A DNA stretch of 64,000 nt from Candidatus Zixiibacteriota bacterium (GTDB lineage Bacteria; Zixibacteria; MSB-5A5; GN15; FEB-12): positions 1 through 64,000 of the forward strand of contig JAOUBJ010000012.1 in the NCBI GenBank assembly GCA_029860345.1. Reading direction: 5' to 3'. Shown here in pieces: positions 43,035 to 51,771 of this stretch. The notes under the pieces were generated by a model, which worked only from the letters and a program-made list of their open reading frames with translations, had not been told where the DNA came from and did no database searches. The translations under genes were made by a program, and so were the position numbers. The first letter of the stretch is position 1; the number at the start of each line of letters is the position of its first letter.

Positions 43035-44084
43035 TCAACTATTACCGAACACCCGTGCAGCTTCGACCAAATATGCGATCTCCCTGCCAGGCGCCTGTCG
43101 CTCCGCTTCGAGCAAGGCTATTTTCCGGTGTCGCAACGAGAAAACGGCCTTCACAGCGTCCTTGAACTTGAGCTTAATGACGTCTTCTGCGACTTCCGCA
43201 ATTAGTGTAATAAGAGTTTCCGCGGTGGTGCTTTCAATCTTCAACTTGGCAAGCTTCATGTGCTCAGTGTACTCATGAGTTAAGTAGTCGAGTTCTTGTT
43301 CCAGTTCAGAAACAGATGTCGTATCCACGGCCAGCTCTTTGGCGACTTTACCCATCCAGTAGCGAAAGTCGAAGAGCCGTCTCTGTGTGTCAGGATGTCC
43401 ACGGAAATCCATGACAGCTTCCCAAGGCGTATCGGGGGACGGCGTTGGCATGTTCTTGATTACGACGTTGGCGACGACGTTTTCCCGCGCAGATGGCATA
43501 AGCAGGTCGTCGTGGTGCGGGTAATGGATCAAAGGAACAGCATCAAATTCTGGTTTCCCGCTCAACGAGACACTCTTCGCACGCGCCACAGAACACAAGA
43601 ATGCGGAGTGAAAATCACGTTGGTGCGTTTCAAGGTCGGTGGATTGAGCACCACCGAGTCTCCCATGCAACTTCTTGAATAGCATATATACGGACTCGGA
43701 CACCTGCTGCCTATTAATCTGGGCAATTGCGGCGAAGCTATTCACGAGGTCCTGAACGGACTGGCGGCTTGACATCTGTTCTAGGAGCCTCGGTTCCTTT
43801 GAGGCGTTACTCAGTATGACACTCAGGATCGCGTTAACGGACGCATGGTCTGTGTATTGCTGTTCAAGCGGACCTAGTTCTGCGTCGAGCCCCGCGTTCT
43901 GAAATGCGTCGATGACGACACCTTCTTGTGTCAAGTAGTCAATTGCCGCAGCAGCCTCTAGGTCGTGTATATCAGCGCGCGTTTTCGACAAGCTGCCTAC
44001 GGCAATATGGTCGAATAACAGGACATCTTGTTTCGTGGGAAAATGAACATCGAGATGTGTGACACCTATGAACTTCTTCTTCAC
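43035..44084 (-). CDS. Unknown protein
   Basis: Predicted 349-aa cytosolic protein without a signal or membrane helix. It is mostly helical and ends in a charged coil (TLITLIAEVAEDVIKLKFKDAVKAVFSLRHRKIALLEAERQAPG). The N-terminus MKKKFIGVTHLDVHFPTKQDVLLFDHIAVG resembles the openings of uncharacterised proteins from defence or mobile regions, but I recognise no family. The GTG start has GAGG 8 nt upstream. It lies on the 5' side of the tmRNA gene, 152 bp away, with no integrase nearby. Sporadic occurrence is likely. Confidence 0.6.
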   Translation of the reverse strand: MKKKFIGVTHLDVHFPTKQDVLLFDHIAVGSLSKTRADIHDLEAAAAIDYLTQEGVVIDAFQNAGLDAELGPLEQQYTDHASVNAILSVILSNASKEPRLLEQMSSRQSVQDLVNSFAAIAQINRQQVSESVYMLFKKLHGRLGGAQSTDLETHQRDFHSAFLCSVARAKSVSLSGKPEFDAVPLIHYPHHDDLLMPSARENVVANVVIKNMPTPSPDTPWEAVMDFRGHPDTQRRLFDFRYWMGKVAKELAVDTTSVSELEQELDYLTHEYTEHMKLAKLKIESTTAETLITLIAEVAEDVIKLKFKDAVKAVFSLRHRKIALLEAERQAPGREIAYLVEAARVFGNS

Positions 44085-44323
44085 TCCTAATTCCTCACCT
44101 GTGTGGCGCCATTGGTCCGGTCTCTAAAGATGACGTCGGTGTAGTGCTGTCACTGGGCAGAACCACCTGCATTTAATTGGGCTCAATTATTAGGGTAGAC
44201 CAATAGATCTGCCACCCGATGCTGTAGTATAACCTTGTTAATCCACGAAAGCAAGTAAACTGCTATACATCCCAACTCCCACAGCCCCGCCCAGGCGGGG
44301 TGGGCCACCAAACCTGTGTCCGG

Positions 44324-47300
44324 TCACCTACACGGCACGAAGCGGACAGAGGCGGTGTCGTCTTTGAGGATGCGGGTCATCGTTTGAAGGGTGCGTTCGA
44401 TGTCGTCGGAACTGTTGCGCCGGCCCAGCGAAAAACGGACGGCACAGTGGGCTTCGTCCTCGGAGAGGCCCATAGCCAACAGCGCGTGCGATGGTTTCGG
44501 CGATCCTGAACGACAAGCCGAGCCGGAGGAGATAGATACACCTTTTTGATCCAATGCGAGTGTCAATGACTCGCCGCGCGTACCGGGCAGAACCATGCAA
44601 AGAGTGTTGGGCAAACGCGGCGCGGTGGAGCCCAGCGTACGCGCATCCGGCAGTAAGTCGCGGATACCTGTTTCGAGTTGGTCGCGGAGGTCCTGGATGC
44701 TGTCGATATCCGGCAGATGTTTGTGAGCCGACTCAGCCGCCGCACCGAGACCGACGATATTGGCCAGGTTCTCGGTGCCGGAACGCAGGCCATACTCCTG
44801 CCTGCCGCCGTGGATTAGCGGATCGATCTCGATCTCCTTGCGTACATAGAACGCGCCCACACCCTTCGGTCCGTACAGTTTGTGTGCAGACAGAGAAAGC
44901 ATGTCGACACCAAGCGCGTCAACATCGACAGGTATCTTTCCGACTGCCTGGGTTGCATCGGTGTGGAAGATTGCGCCACGTTCATGCGCAATTGAAGCAA
45001 GTTCAGTAACAGGTTGGATGGCGCCGGTTTCGTTGTTAGCCATCATGAGACTTACCAGAAGTGTCTGATCGGTAAGCGCCTCTTTGAGAGCCTGCGGATC
45101 GATAAGGCCGCTTGAGTCGACCGGCAAGAACGTCACCTCGTAACCGAACTTCTCAAACCAACGACATGTTTCCAACACAGCCGGGTGTTCGATGGTGGAT
45201 GTAATGATATGCTTCTTATCGTTGAAGTTGGCGAATACGACGCCTTTGATGGCCAGGTTGTTTGCTTCCGAGCCGCCGCCGGTGAATACGATCCGTCGCG
45301 CCGTGCAGTTCAGCAGTTGCGCTAATCGTCGTCGTGCATCTTCCAACGCCGCGCGGGCCTGGCGGCCTTCGTGGTAAATCGCCGACGGGTTGCCGTACTC
45401 GTTATCCATGTAGGGTTGCATGGCGTTCTGAACGTCCGAGTCAAGATAGGTGGTGGCGTTGTGATCAAGGTAGATGCGGTGCGCCGATAAATCGGGTCTG
45501 TCCTCACTGATAGCACTCTCTGCACCTTGTTCGCCTGAGTCGACATCCACGGCGGCGACTTCCTGATCGACTAATGACACTTCACACAAGAGTGCTTTGT
45601 ATACCGGGAAGCCTGAGATCGGATCGTACTGGTTGAGGTCGGTGAGGTCGTTGATATTGCACTCCTGCCACGCCTTGGGACCCACCGGCCCGCCGCCGCC
45701 CATGTTGGCGTCGATCTGTCCTGGACCGATATCGTCGGTGACCAGCGCCCGCATGGATACCTGGCCGCGCGCGGTGGTGACGTGCACGAGGTCGCCATTG
45801 TTGATACCACGCGCTTCGGCGTCCGTCGTGTTGATGGTAACAGTCGGTTCCGGTCTGAGTTTCAACAGCGATTCGACACCGTGGTGCTGTGTGCGAAAAT
45901 CTGTTACGACCCGCGCGCCGGAGTTGAACACCAACGGAAAGCGATCACTCATCCCCGGCTGCGATTGCGGACTCTCGCCCGGTTCGGTGTAGACCGGCAG
46001 TGGTTCGTACCCATGTTCTTCGAGGATCGACGAAGCGATTTCGAACTTGCCGGATGGCGTGTCGAAGCCCGGTTTTCCGTCGGGTCGCAGGCCACCCTTC
46101 TCCCATTTCTTGAACTCGGTCATGACACTCGGCGATTGTACAACGCCGCCGGCCTTGCGAACATCGTCCAGCGTGAATCCGGTATTCGCAAGCACTCTCT
46201 CAAACAGTTCTTCTTCGGTTTGCGGATAGAGATGCCCATAGCCGAGCCGCTTGGCCAATTCGGCCATGATGAGAAAATCGTTGCGCGCCTCACCGACCGG
46301 TTCGACAACTTTCTCGCGCAGCCGGAAGATCGGTCCGTAGGTCATGTAGCTGTCGATTTCGTACATGGTCGTTGCCGGCAGCACGATATCGGCGTAGGCA
46401 CAATCGGCGGTCAGTTGACGGTCGATGCATACGACAAAGTCGAGAGCGTCGAGTGTTTTCCGCCAGATATCCGGTTCCGGCCACGACGTAGAGATCGATG
46501 CGCCCTGGATAACCAACGACCTGATGCGATACGGTTTTCCCTCAAGCACCGCCTGCGGCAGCGCTATGGCATGCGACTCGCCGCGGTAGGAGCTATAGAC
46601 GGGAAAACGGTCGCGGGCCAGCGCCTTCTTGAGATCGGGGTTGGCGATGTGTCCTGAGCGGTTCAAGGGGAAATGGTTTTGACGCATGGTAAAGCAGCGC
46701 CCGCCGGGAACATCCAACTGTCCGGCCAGCGCCCACAGAACCATGGTGGCACGAATGGTCTGTACGCCACCTTCGGAATACTCCAGCCCGCTGTACATTA
46801 TAGGCGCTGCACCGTGGGCAGAAGCGATCCGCCGAGCCAGTGACACTATAGTATCCGCGGGCACGCCGGTGATCCGCTCTACAACTTCCGGGTTGTAATG
46901 CTGCACATGGCGGGCGAAGTCCTCGAAACCAACAGTCCAGTCCTTCACGAAAGCGTCGTCGATAAGTTCTTCCTCGATCAACGCGCGGCACAGTCCAAGG
47001 GCCAGAGCGCCATCGGTACCGGGACGGATAGGTATCCACTCGGCCTCGGTCAGCTTGGCAGTGCGGGTGCGGCGGGGGTCTATGACAACGACCTTTGCAC
47101 CCCGTTTCCGGGCGCCCAGAACCCGTTCGTGGTCCAGCGGTGGACAATCAGTGGCCGGGTTGGCGCCCCAAATTACGATCAGTTCGGCGTTCTCCAGATC
47201 GGAGTACATGTTGAACAGCATGCCGCCCATGGTGACGTGCGGCGCAATCATCGCAAAGGCGACATAGCAGAGCGCTCCCACGCCCATTGTGTTGGGTGAC

Positions 47301-47743
47301 CCGAATGGAAAAAGTACGCTGGAGGCCGAGGACACGGCCACTCCTTCAGGCTGGAAGATATCACACAGTGAAAGTTCAAAACTGCCTCGACCGGTGTAGA
47401 TGCAGGTTGCTTCCGGTCCGGACTCGGCTTTGATACTGTTCAATCGCTCAACGATAGTCTCGTATGCTTCATCCCAGGAGATTCGTTCAAAGTCGTAGTT
47501 GCCTCTGGCTCCTTTGCGACGCATGGGGTAGAGCAGACGGTCCTTTGAGTACACGATGTCGGCTGAGTGTTCGCCCAACTTGCAGATGGTTCCAAACTCA
47601 GAAGAGTCATCGGCCTTTACCTGGTCGATACGTCCATCGGCATCATACTGAACCGTCACCCAGCAACCAGCCGGACAGATACCACAAAGGGAACGGCGTT
47701 TCTTGTTCGCCCACTGTTTTAGTGTTCCACTTTCGGAGATCAC
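44324..47743 (-). CDS. Molybdopterin oxidoreductase-cysteine desulfurase fusion (metallopterin-dependent ergothioneine synthase type)
   Basis: Predicted 1139-aa cytosolic enzyme. Residues 1-735 are a DMSO-reductase-superfamily bis-pterin enzyme: the [4Fe-4S] motif is C20-x2-C23-x3-C27-x26-C54, ELIVIWGANPATDCPP and VVVIDPRRTRTAKL bind the pterins, and C159 (GVGALCYVAF) may ligate the metal. After a linker, residues 757-1130 are a NifS/IscS-type cysteine desulfurase with PLP lysine K955 (SAHKLYGPKG) and persulfide cysteine C1077 (SSGSACRSG). This order matches the Caldithrix abyssi ergothioneine synthase, which adds cysteine-derived sulfur to hercynine without oxygen. The egtD gene lies 15 bp upstream. 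The start is GTG with GGAGG 4 nt upstream. Formate dehydrogenase-like activity is the alternative. Confidence 0.88.
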   Translation of the reverse strand: MISESGTLKQWANKKRRSLCGICPAGCWVTVQYDADGRIDQVKADDSSEFGTICKLGEHSADIVYSKDRLLYPMRRKGARGNYDFERISWDEAYETIVERLNSIKAESGPEATCIYTGRGSFELSLCDIFQPEGVAVSSASSVLFPFGSPNTMGVGALCYVAFAMIAPHVTMGGMLFNMYSDLENAELIVIWGANPATDCPPLDHERVLGARKRGAKVVVIDPRRTRTAKLTEAEWIPIRPGTDGALALGLCRALIEEELIDDAFVKDWTVGFEDFARHVQHYNPEVVERITGVPADTIVSLARRIASAHGAAPIMYSGLEYSEGGVQTIRATMVLWALAGQLDVPGGRCFTMRQNHFPLNRSGHIANPDLKKALARDRFPVYSSYRGESHAIALPQAVLEGKPYRIRSLVIQGASISTSWPEPDIWRKTLDALDFVVCIDRQLTADCAYADIVLPATTMYEIDSYMTYGPIFRLREKVVEPVGEARNDFLIMAELAKRLGYGHLYPQTEEELFERVLANTGFTLDDVRKAGGVVQSPSVMTEFKKWEKGGLRPDGKPGFDTPSGKFEIASSILEEHGYEPLPVYTEPGESPQSQPGMSDRFPLVFNSGARVVTDFRTQHHGVESLLKLRPEPTVTINTTDAEARGINNGDLVHVTTARGQVSMRALVTDDIGPGQIDANMGGGGPVGPKAWQECNINDLTDLNQYDPISGFPVYKALLCEVSLVDQEVAAVDVDSGEQGAESAISEDRPDLSAHRIYLDHNATTYLDSDVQNAMQPYMDNEYGNPSAIYHEGRQARAALEDARRRLAQLLNCTARRIVFTGGGSEANNLAIKGVVFANFNDKKHIITSTIEHPAVLETCRWFEKFGYEVTFLPVDSSGLIDPQALKEALTDQTLLVSLMMANNETGAIQPVTELASIAHERGAIFHTDATQAVGKIPVDVDALGVDMLSLSAHKLYGPKGVGAFYVRKEIEIDPLIHGGRQEYGLRSGTENLANIVGLGAAAESAHKHLPDIDSIQDLRDQLETGIRDLLPDARTLGSTAPRLPNTLCMVLPGTRGESLTLALDQKGVSISSGSACRSGSPKPSHALLAMGLSEDEAHCAVRFSLGRRNSSDDIERTLQTMTRILKDDTASVRFVPCR

Positions 47744-47758
47744 CGCACCTCCATCCGC

Positions 47759-48784
47759 CTATTGTTTTGATTCCGTAGAATCAACTTCCACCTTGTTTAC
47801 CTGCCATACCGAGTCGGTAAAGTATCGTTTGCCGTCGAAGAGATGTTCGACGACTGAAAACCCCGTATCGGCAGCCAGTCCATTGATGTCTGCATCATGA
47901 TACTTGTATGAGTATTCCACATGAATCGGCTCCCAGGGATCAAAATGAAACGACCGTCCTATCATCTCGATAAACACATCCTGAGCAACCGTGCTGACCA
48001 GATAGCTCTCCATGGCGCCGGTAAACACGTCGTAGGTGCCAAAGTGCCGAAACTTGGAAGTGTCGAACTGCCCGCCGAGTTCTGTGTTGATGCGCCTCAG
48101 CATGTTGATGTTGAATTCTGCGGTGACACCCTCTGAATCGTTGTATGCCTTTTCGAGCAAGTCGATATCTTTTTTGAGGTCGAAGCCGATTAACAGGTGG
48201 TCGTTGTTGCTGAGACAGTTCCACAGATTGCGCAAAAAGAACCGTGCATCGCGATGATTGAAGTTGCCGATGTTGGAGCCGAGAAAGAGAACGAAATTGG
48301 AGCGGTGTGAACTGTTACCAAGCCACGTAATACCCTCGAAGTAATCACACACCAGACCGTTGATGTTCAGGTCGGGATAGCGCAGGCGATAGTCCTCGAG
48401 CAGGCCCTCCAGCGCAGCTTTTGAAATATCAATGGGGACATATTGAAACTCCGCCTTCCGCCCAAGAAGTTCCTCGATGATGATGCGTGTTTTGCTGCCG
48501 TCGCCGGGACCGAATTCCACCAGGTTGAACGGTGTTGCGGCGGCATAGCCGGCGATCTTGGCTTTGTTACGTTCGAGGGTTTCATGCTCACATCGCGTGG
48601 GATAGTACTCCGGCAACCGGGTGATCAGGTCGAACAATCGGCTGCCTTCGGCGTCGTAGTGGTAGATAGTCGGGATAGACTTGCGGGCTTCCGACAGCCC
48701 GACCAGAACATCCAGTGCAAAAGCTTCACAGTCGGTGAAGGTGGCGCCGTTGTCGGTTCTGTTTAGAACATGAATCTGCTGCAC
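47759..48784 (-). CDS. egtD: L-histidine N-alpha-methyltransferase EgtD
   Basis: Predicted 341-aa cytosolic SAM-dependent enzyme that trimethylates histidine to hercynine, the first step of ergothioneine synthesis. GLSEARKSIPTIYHYDAEGSRLFDLITRLPEYYPTRCEHETL is the EgtD N-terminal signature. LVEFGPGDGSKTRIII is the SAM motif, and FVLFLGSNIGNFNHRDA and LLIGFDLKKD follow the family order; the length is usual. The GTG start has GAAGG 6 nt upstream. It sits in the operon directly before the molybdopterin/desulfurase fusion, which supplies the sulfur step, and after the transporter genes. No sulfoxide-synthase EgtB is present. Confidence 0.93.
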   Translation of the reverse strand: MQQIHVLNRTDNGATFTDCEAFALDVLVGLSEARKSIPTIYHYDAEGSRLFDLITRLPEYYPTRCEHETLERNKAKIAGYAAATPFNLVEFGPGDGSKTRIIIEELLGRKAEFQYVPIDISKAALEGLLEDYRLRYPDLNINGLVCDYFEGITWLGNSSHRSNFVLFLGSNIGNFNHRDARFFLRNLWNCLSNNDHLLIGFDLKKDIDLLEKAYNDSEGVTAEFNINMLRRINTELGGQFDTSKFRHFGTYDVFTGAMESYLVSTVAQDVFIEMIGRSFHFDPWEPIHVEYSYKYHDADINGLAADTGFSVVEHLFDGKRYFTDSVWQVNKVEVDSTESKQ

Positions 48785-48924
48785 GGGCGCCTTCCCAAAT
48801 TCGACAGGCAGGGTTGCTGTTGTTCGTACCGGTTCGGTGCGGTCCTTGTTCTGTTGGACGGGTAGACCCTCCGTGTCTTAGGGTTGCTGATGATACTGTC
48901 TACTAACAGAACGTCCATAGTTAT

Positions 48925-50448
48925 CTATTTGTTGGCCGTCTCAATCGACCTGTTCAAAACGACGGCGGCACTGTCTACCGAAGCATGGTCGACATCGACC
49001 AGTTTGTTACCGGTTCGCATGAGGTCGTCATCGATGGCGCCAACGAGTTTTCGTAACTGTACAACCACATCCGGCCTTTGCGCCGCCTGTGGCGAAAGCA
49101 GAAGCACGGCATCGTAAGGCGGCAAGGCCTGGCCGGGGTCGGCAAGCGCGGTCAGATCAAAGGCGACAATGCGGCCGTCGGTGGAGTAAGCCGATATTAC
49201 CTCGACTTGCTGTTGGTTGATCGCTGAGTACATTAATGTGGGATCGAGCGTGACCAATTCTTCAAACTTAAGGCCATAGGTATCTACCAGCGCCTGCCAT
49301 TCCGGACGCTGGAAAAACTCGTAGTCGCTACCCATGGCCATATTGCCGGATACCGGGGCCAGGTCGGCAATTGTTCGCAGGTTGTGTTGTTCGGCCAGGG
49401 TGCGCTTGACAGCCAGGGCATAGGTGTTTTCGAATCCGACCGGTCCCAGGCAGACGATTCCATGTTCTTGCTTAAGCCATGTAGTCATCTCGCTAAGGAT
49501 GGTGTCGCGCGAAGGCATATCGGTTCGCTTCATTACATTGGTCCAGATGGTGCCGGTGTAATCAACGTAACAATCGACCGAACCGCCGGCCAGGGCTTCA
49601 AACAGAATTATCGAGCCCATACCCGAACGGAGATCGACCGGCAAACCGGCTTCTTTTAGGCGGGTGGCTATCACTTGAGCGAGAAGGTACTGCTCGGTGA
49701 AAGGCTTGCTCCCGACGACAACCGGTTCGGAGGAACCAGATGCCCTCGAACTCGGCAATACCGGAATCAACGAGACAACCAGCAGAACCAGCGCGGCAAT
49801 GCCGACAAGTGAACCAAGTAGTCTACTGCGCCTGGTCACGGCCAGTTCGGCCAGACGAATGAGTTGATCGATACAGATGGCCAGCAAGGCGGCAGCGATG
49901 CATCCCACTATTATAGCTACGACGTTCTGTGTTTGCAGACCGCTGAAAACATAATTGCCGAGCGACGTGGCACCGACCGGGGTGGCCAAGGTAGCGGTAC
50001 CTACCACCCAGACCGCGGCCGTGCGAATCCCGGCGATTATCACCGGCAGGGCCAGCGGTAGTTCCACTTTGACCAGCATCTGACGGTCGGTCATGCCGAT
50101 GCCGCGAGCGGCTTCTGTTACGGCCGGATCAACAGAGTTAACACCGGTTACCGTGTTGCGCAAAATGGGCAGGAAACTATACAGAATCAAGGCCAGTACA
50201 GCCGGGGCAAATCCAATGGTCCCCAAAAGAGGAACCATCAGCGCCAGCAAGGCCAGCCCCGGAATCGTCTGCAAGACACCGGCGATGGTAAGCAAAGGCC
50301 ATTGCAGAACTCTGATCCGGGTGACCATGAGTCCGAAAGGTACGCATACCAGAATACCGGCGCTCAGCGCCAGCAGAGTGAGCAACAGATGATTGCCCAA
50401 ATACTCCGGGAGCAGTTCCAGTTGCGGCATGATCGCTTGGTTGTTCAC
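48925..50448 (-). CDS. egtU: ABC transporter permease fused to substrate-binding domain (EgtU-type)
   Basis: Predicted 507-aa inner-membrane protein. Residues 1-235 form an OpuC-like permease with six or so helices and the ATPase-contact EAA loop (EAARGIGMTDRQMLVKVELPLALPVI). Residues 245-500 form an osmoprotectant-type binding domain facing the periplasm (VVVGSKPFTEQYLLAQVIATRL, VDCYVDYTGTIW). This fusion of permease and binding domain is the EgtU layout known from H. pylori and S. pneumoniae, where it imports ergothioneine. Its stop is 140 bp before egtD. Choline or betaine uptake is the alternative; the neighbouring biosynthetic genes favour ergothioneine. Confidence 0.85.
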   Translation of the reverse strand: MNNQAIMPQLELLPEYLGNHLLLTLLALSAGILVCVPFGLMVTRIRVLQWPLLTIAGVLQTIPGLALLALMVPLLGTIGFAPAVLALILYSFLPILRNTVTGVNSVDPAVTEAARGIGMTDRQMLVKVELPLALPVIIAGIRTAAVWVVGTATLATPVGATSLGNYVFSGLQTQNVVAIIVGCIAAALLAICIDQLIRLAELAVTRRSRLLGSLVGIAALVLLVVSLIPVLPSSRASGSSEPVVVGSKPFTEQYLLAQVIATRLKEAGLPVDLRSGMGSIILFEALAGGSVDCYVDYTGTIWTNVMKRTDMPSRDTILSEMTTWLKQEHGIVCLGPVGFENTYALAVKRTLAEQHNLRTIADLAPVSGNMAMGSDYEFFQRPEWQALVDTYGLKFEELVTLDPTLMYSAINQQQVEVISAYSTDGRIVAFDLTALADPGQALPPYDAVLLLSPQAAQRPDVVVQLRKLVGAIDDDLMRTGNKLVDVDHASVDSAAVVLNRSIETANK

Positions 50449-51221
50449 GCCTTGGGGTCCTTCGTGATAATCGCCGCCAGCCGTTCCGCCTGCCGCCGGG
50501 GGGTGTCCAGAAGTTTTTCGACATACGGGTCGTGACCTGAGGCCAGCAGTTGCTGCGGCGTCCCCATGGCCAGTATGCGTCCTTGTTTCATAACTGCGAT
50601 GCGGTCGGCCAGGGTCAACGCTTCGGTCATATCGTGCGTGACCATGACCACCGTTAGTTTCAGTTCGCGCTGCAACTTTCGGAATTCATCGGAAAGCTCG
50701 GCCCGTGTGATCGGATCAAGGGCGCCGAATGGTTCATCCATCAGCATCAGTTTGGGCCGTGCCGCCAGAGCGCGGGCAACACCGACTCGTTGCTGCTGTC
50801 CACCGGAAAGCTCACGAGGGTACCGAGCCCCATACTCGGTCGGCGTCAGACCCACCAGGTGCATCAATTCGTCGACCCGGTCCGACACTTCCGATTGCGA
50901 CCAGCCGAGCAGTTTGGGCACGACACCGACATTTTCCGAAATCGTCATGTGTGGAAAAAGCCCGATCTCCTGAAAAACATAGCCGATCTTGCGACGTAGA
51001 GTGACCGCATCGGTCTGCATGATGTCGCGCTCTTCGATGGCGATGCTGCCCGATGACAACGCAATGAGCCGGTTGATCATTTTCAACGTGGTCGTCTTGC
51101 CGCAGCCGGATTCCCCCAGGAGCACTACAAGTTCACCCGTCGCTATCTCGCAGGTGACATCGCGCACCGCCCAGGTGGATTGGCCATCGTAGGACCTGGA
51201 TATCTGCTTAAGCGATATCAT
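50445..51221 (-). CDS. egtV: ABC transporter ATP-binding protein (EgtV-type)
   Basis: Predicted 258-aa cytosolic ATPase energising the permease encoded next. Walker A is GESGCGKTT, the signature is LSGGQQQRVGVARAL, Walker B is PKLMLMDEPFGALD and the switch histidine lies in VVMVTHDMTEA. It lacks the CBS-domain tail of osmolyte-gated OpuA/ProV ATPases. The ATG at 51221 has AGGA 7 nt upstream; the longer frame to 51422 runs into a dispersed palindrome and is rejected. Its stop overlaps the EgtU start by 4 nt (ATGA), so they are translationally coupled. It is the first gene of the operon. Confidence 0.88.
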   Translation of the reverse strand: MISLKQISRSYDGQSTWAVRDVTCEIATGELVVLLGESGCGKTTTLKMINRLIALSSGSIAIEERDIMQTDAVTLRRKIGYVFQEIGLFPHMTISENVGVVPKLLGWSQSEVSDRVDELMHLVGLTPTEYGARYPRELSGGQQQRVGVARALAARPKLMLMDEPFGALDPITRAELSDEFRKLQRELKLTVVMVTHDMTEALTLADRIAVMKQGRILAMGTPQQLLASGHDPYVEKLLDTPRRQAERLAAIITKDPKA

Positions 51222-51771
51222 CGATGGTCCTATCGTGCTATGAACTCCATGCCCATAATGGATGAAGATAATAGACGACCGTATGCGAGTCAACCGACAG
51301 CACCTGGAATTCCCTGTGGGGCATTGGCAATGACGGCAGTCAGGAGTTTTGTCACTACTCTCTGCGGACCTTGTTGATGAAAACCCAGATTGCAAGTGGT
51401 GTTGGGCGACCCCGCCCGACACCCCGCGCCACGCGGGGTTTTTCGCGCTTCGCGCGTCGTCTCTTTCTGCTAGCCGTTGCCAAGATGTCCTCGGTTCAGG
51501 TATTAAGGCTGTCAGGCGAATTGGGGGTATCGTGACATAGGTAACAGGTGTGTCGGGTCTTGGACGCGCCGAAGGCGTGGGTGTGACCCGACACTTAACT
51601 CCTTGTTTGACAGTGGCGGCGGGTCACACAAATCACGCGTTCCGCGTGATTCGCAAGATCCACCGCAACACACCAAAGGGACTCTCGCAACGTTCTCCCC
51701 CACATAAAACAACGCCGCAGCGGTTTCCCGCTACGGCGTGCGCGTCGCAACAACTCTGACGCAACGCCCCG
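51222..51771. repeat. Intergenic region with family A elements upstream of egtV
   Basis: No gene. Positions 51399-51422 are a short family A palindrome (GTGTTGGGC ... GCCCGACAC). Positions 51550-51594 are a full 45-bp family A element with perfect 10-bp arms GTGTCGGGTC and GACCCGACAC. A GGCTGTCAGGCGA half-palindrome lies at about 51507. The egtV promoter should be in 51230-51330, where I see no clear boxes. Confidence 0.65.
51702..51739 (-). terminator. Terminator of the propeller-dockerin gene
   Basis: ACGCCGTAGCGG-gaaa-CCGCTGCGGCGT on the minus strand forms an 11-of-12-bp stem with a GAAA loop and is followed by TGTTTTATG. It lies 32 bp after the stop at 51772. Confidence 0.75.

Noticed and set aside
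44554-47299. Several 130-290-aa plus-strand frames opposite the synthase gene
   Set aside because: They are antisense frames of a high-GC gene whose own protein is clearly a two-domain enzyme.
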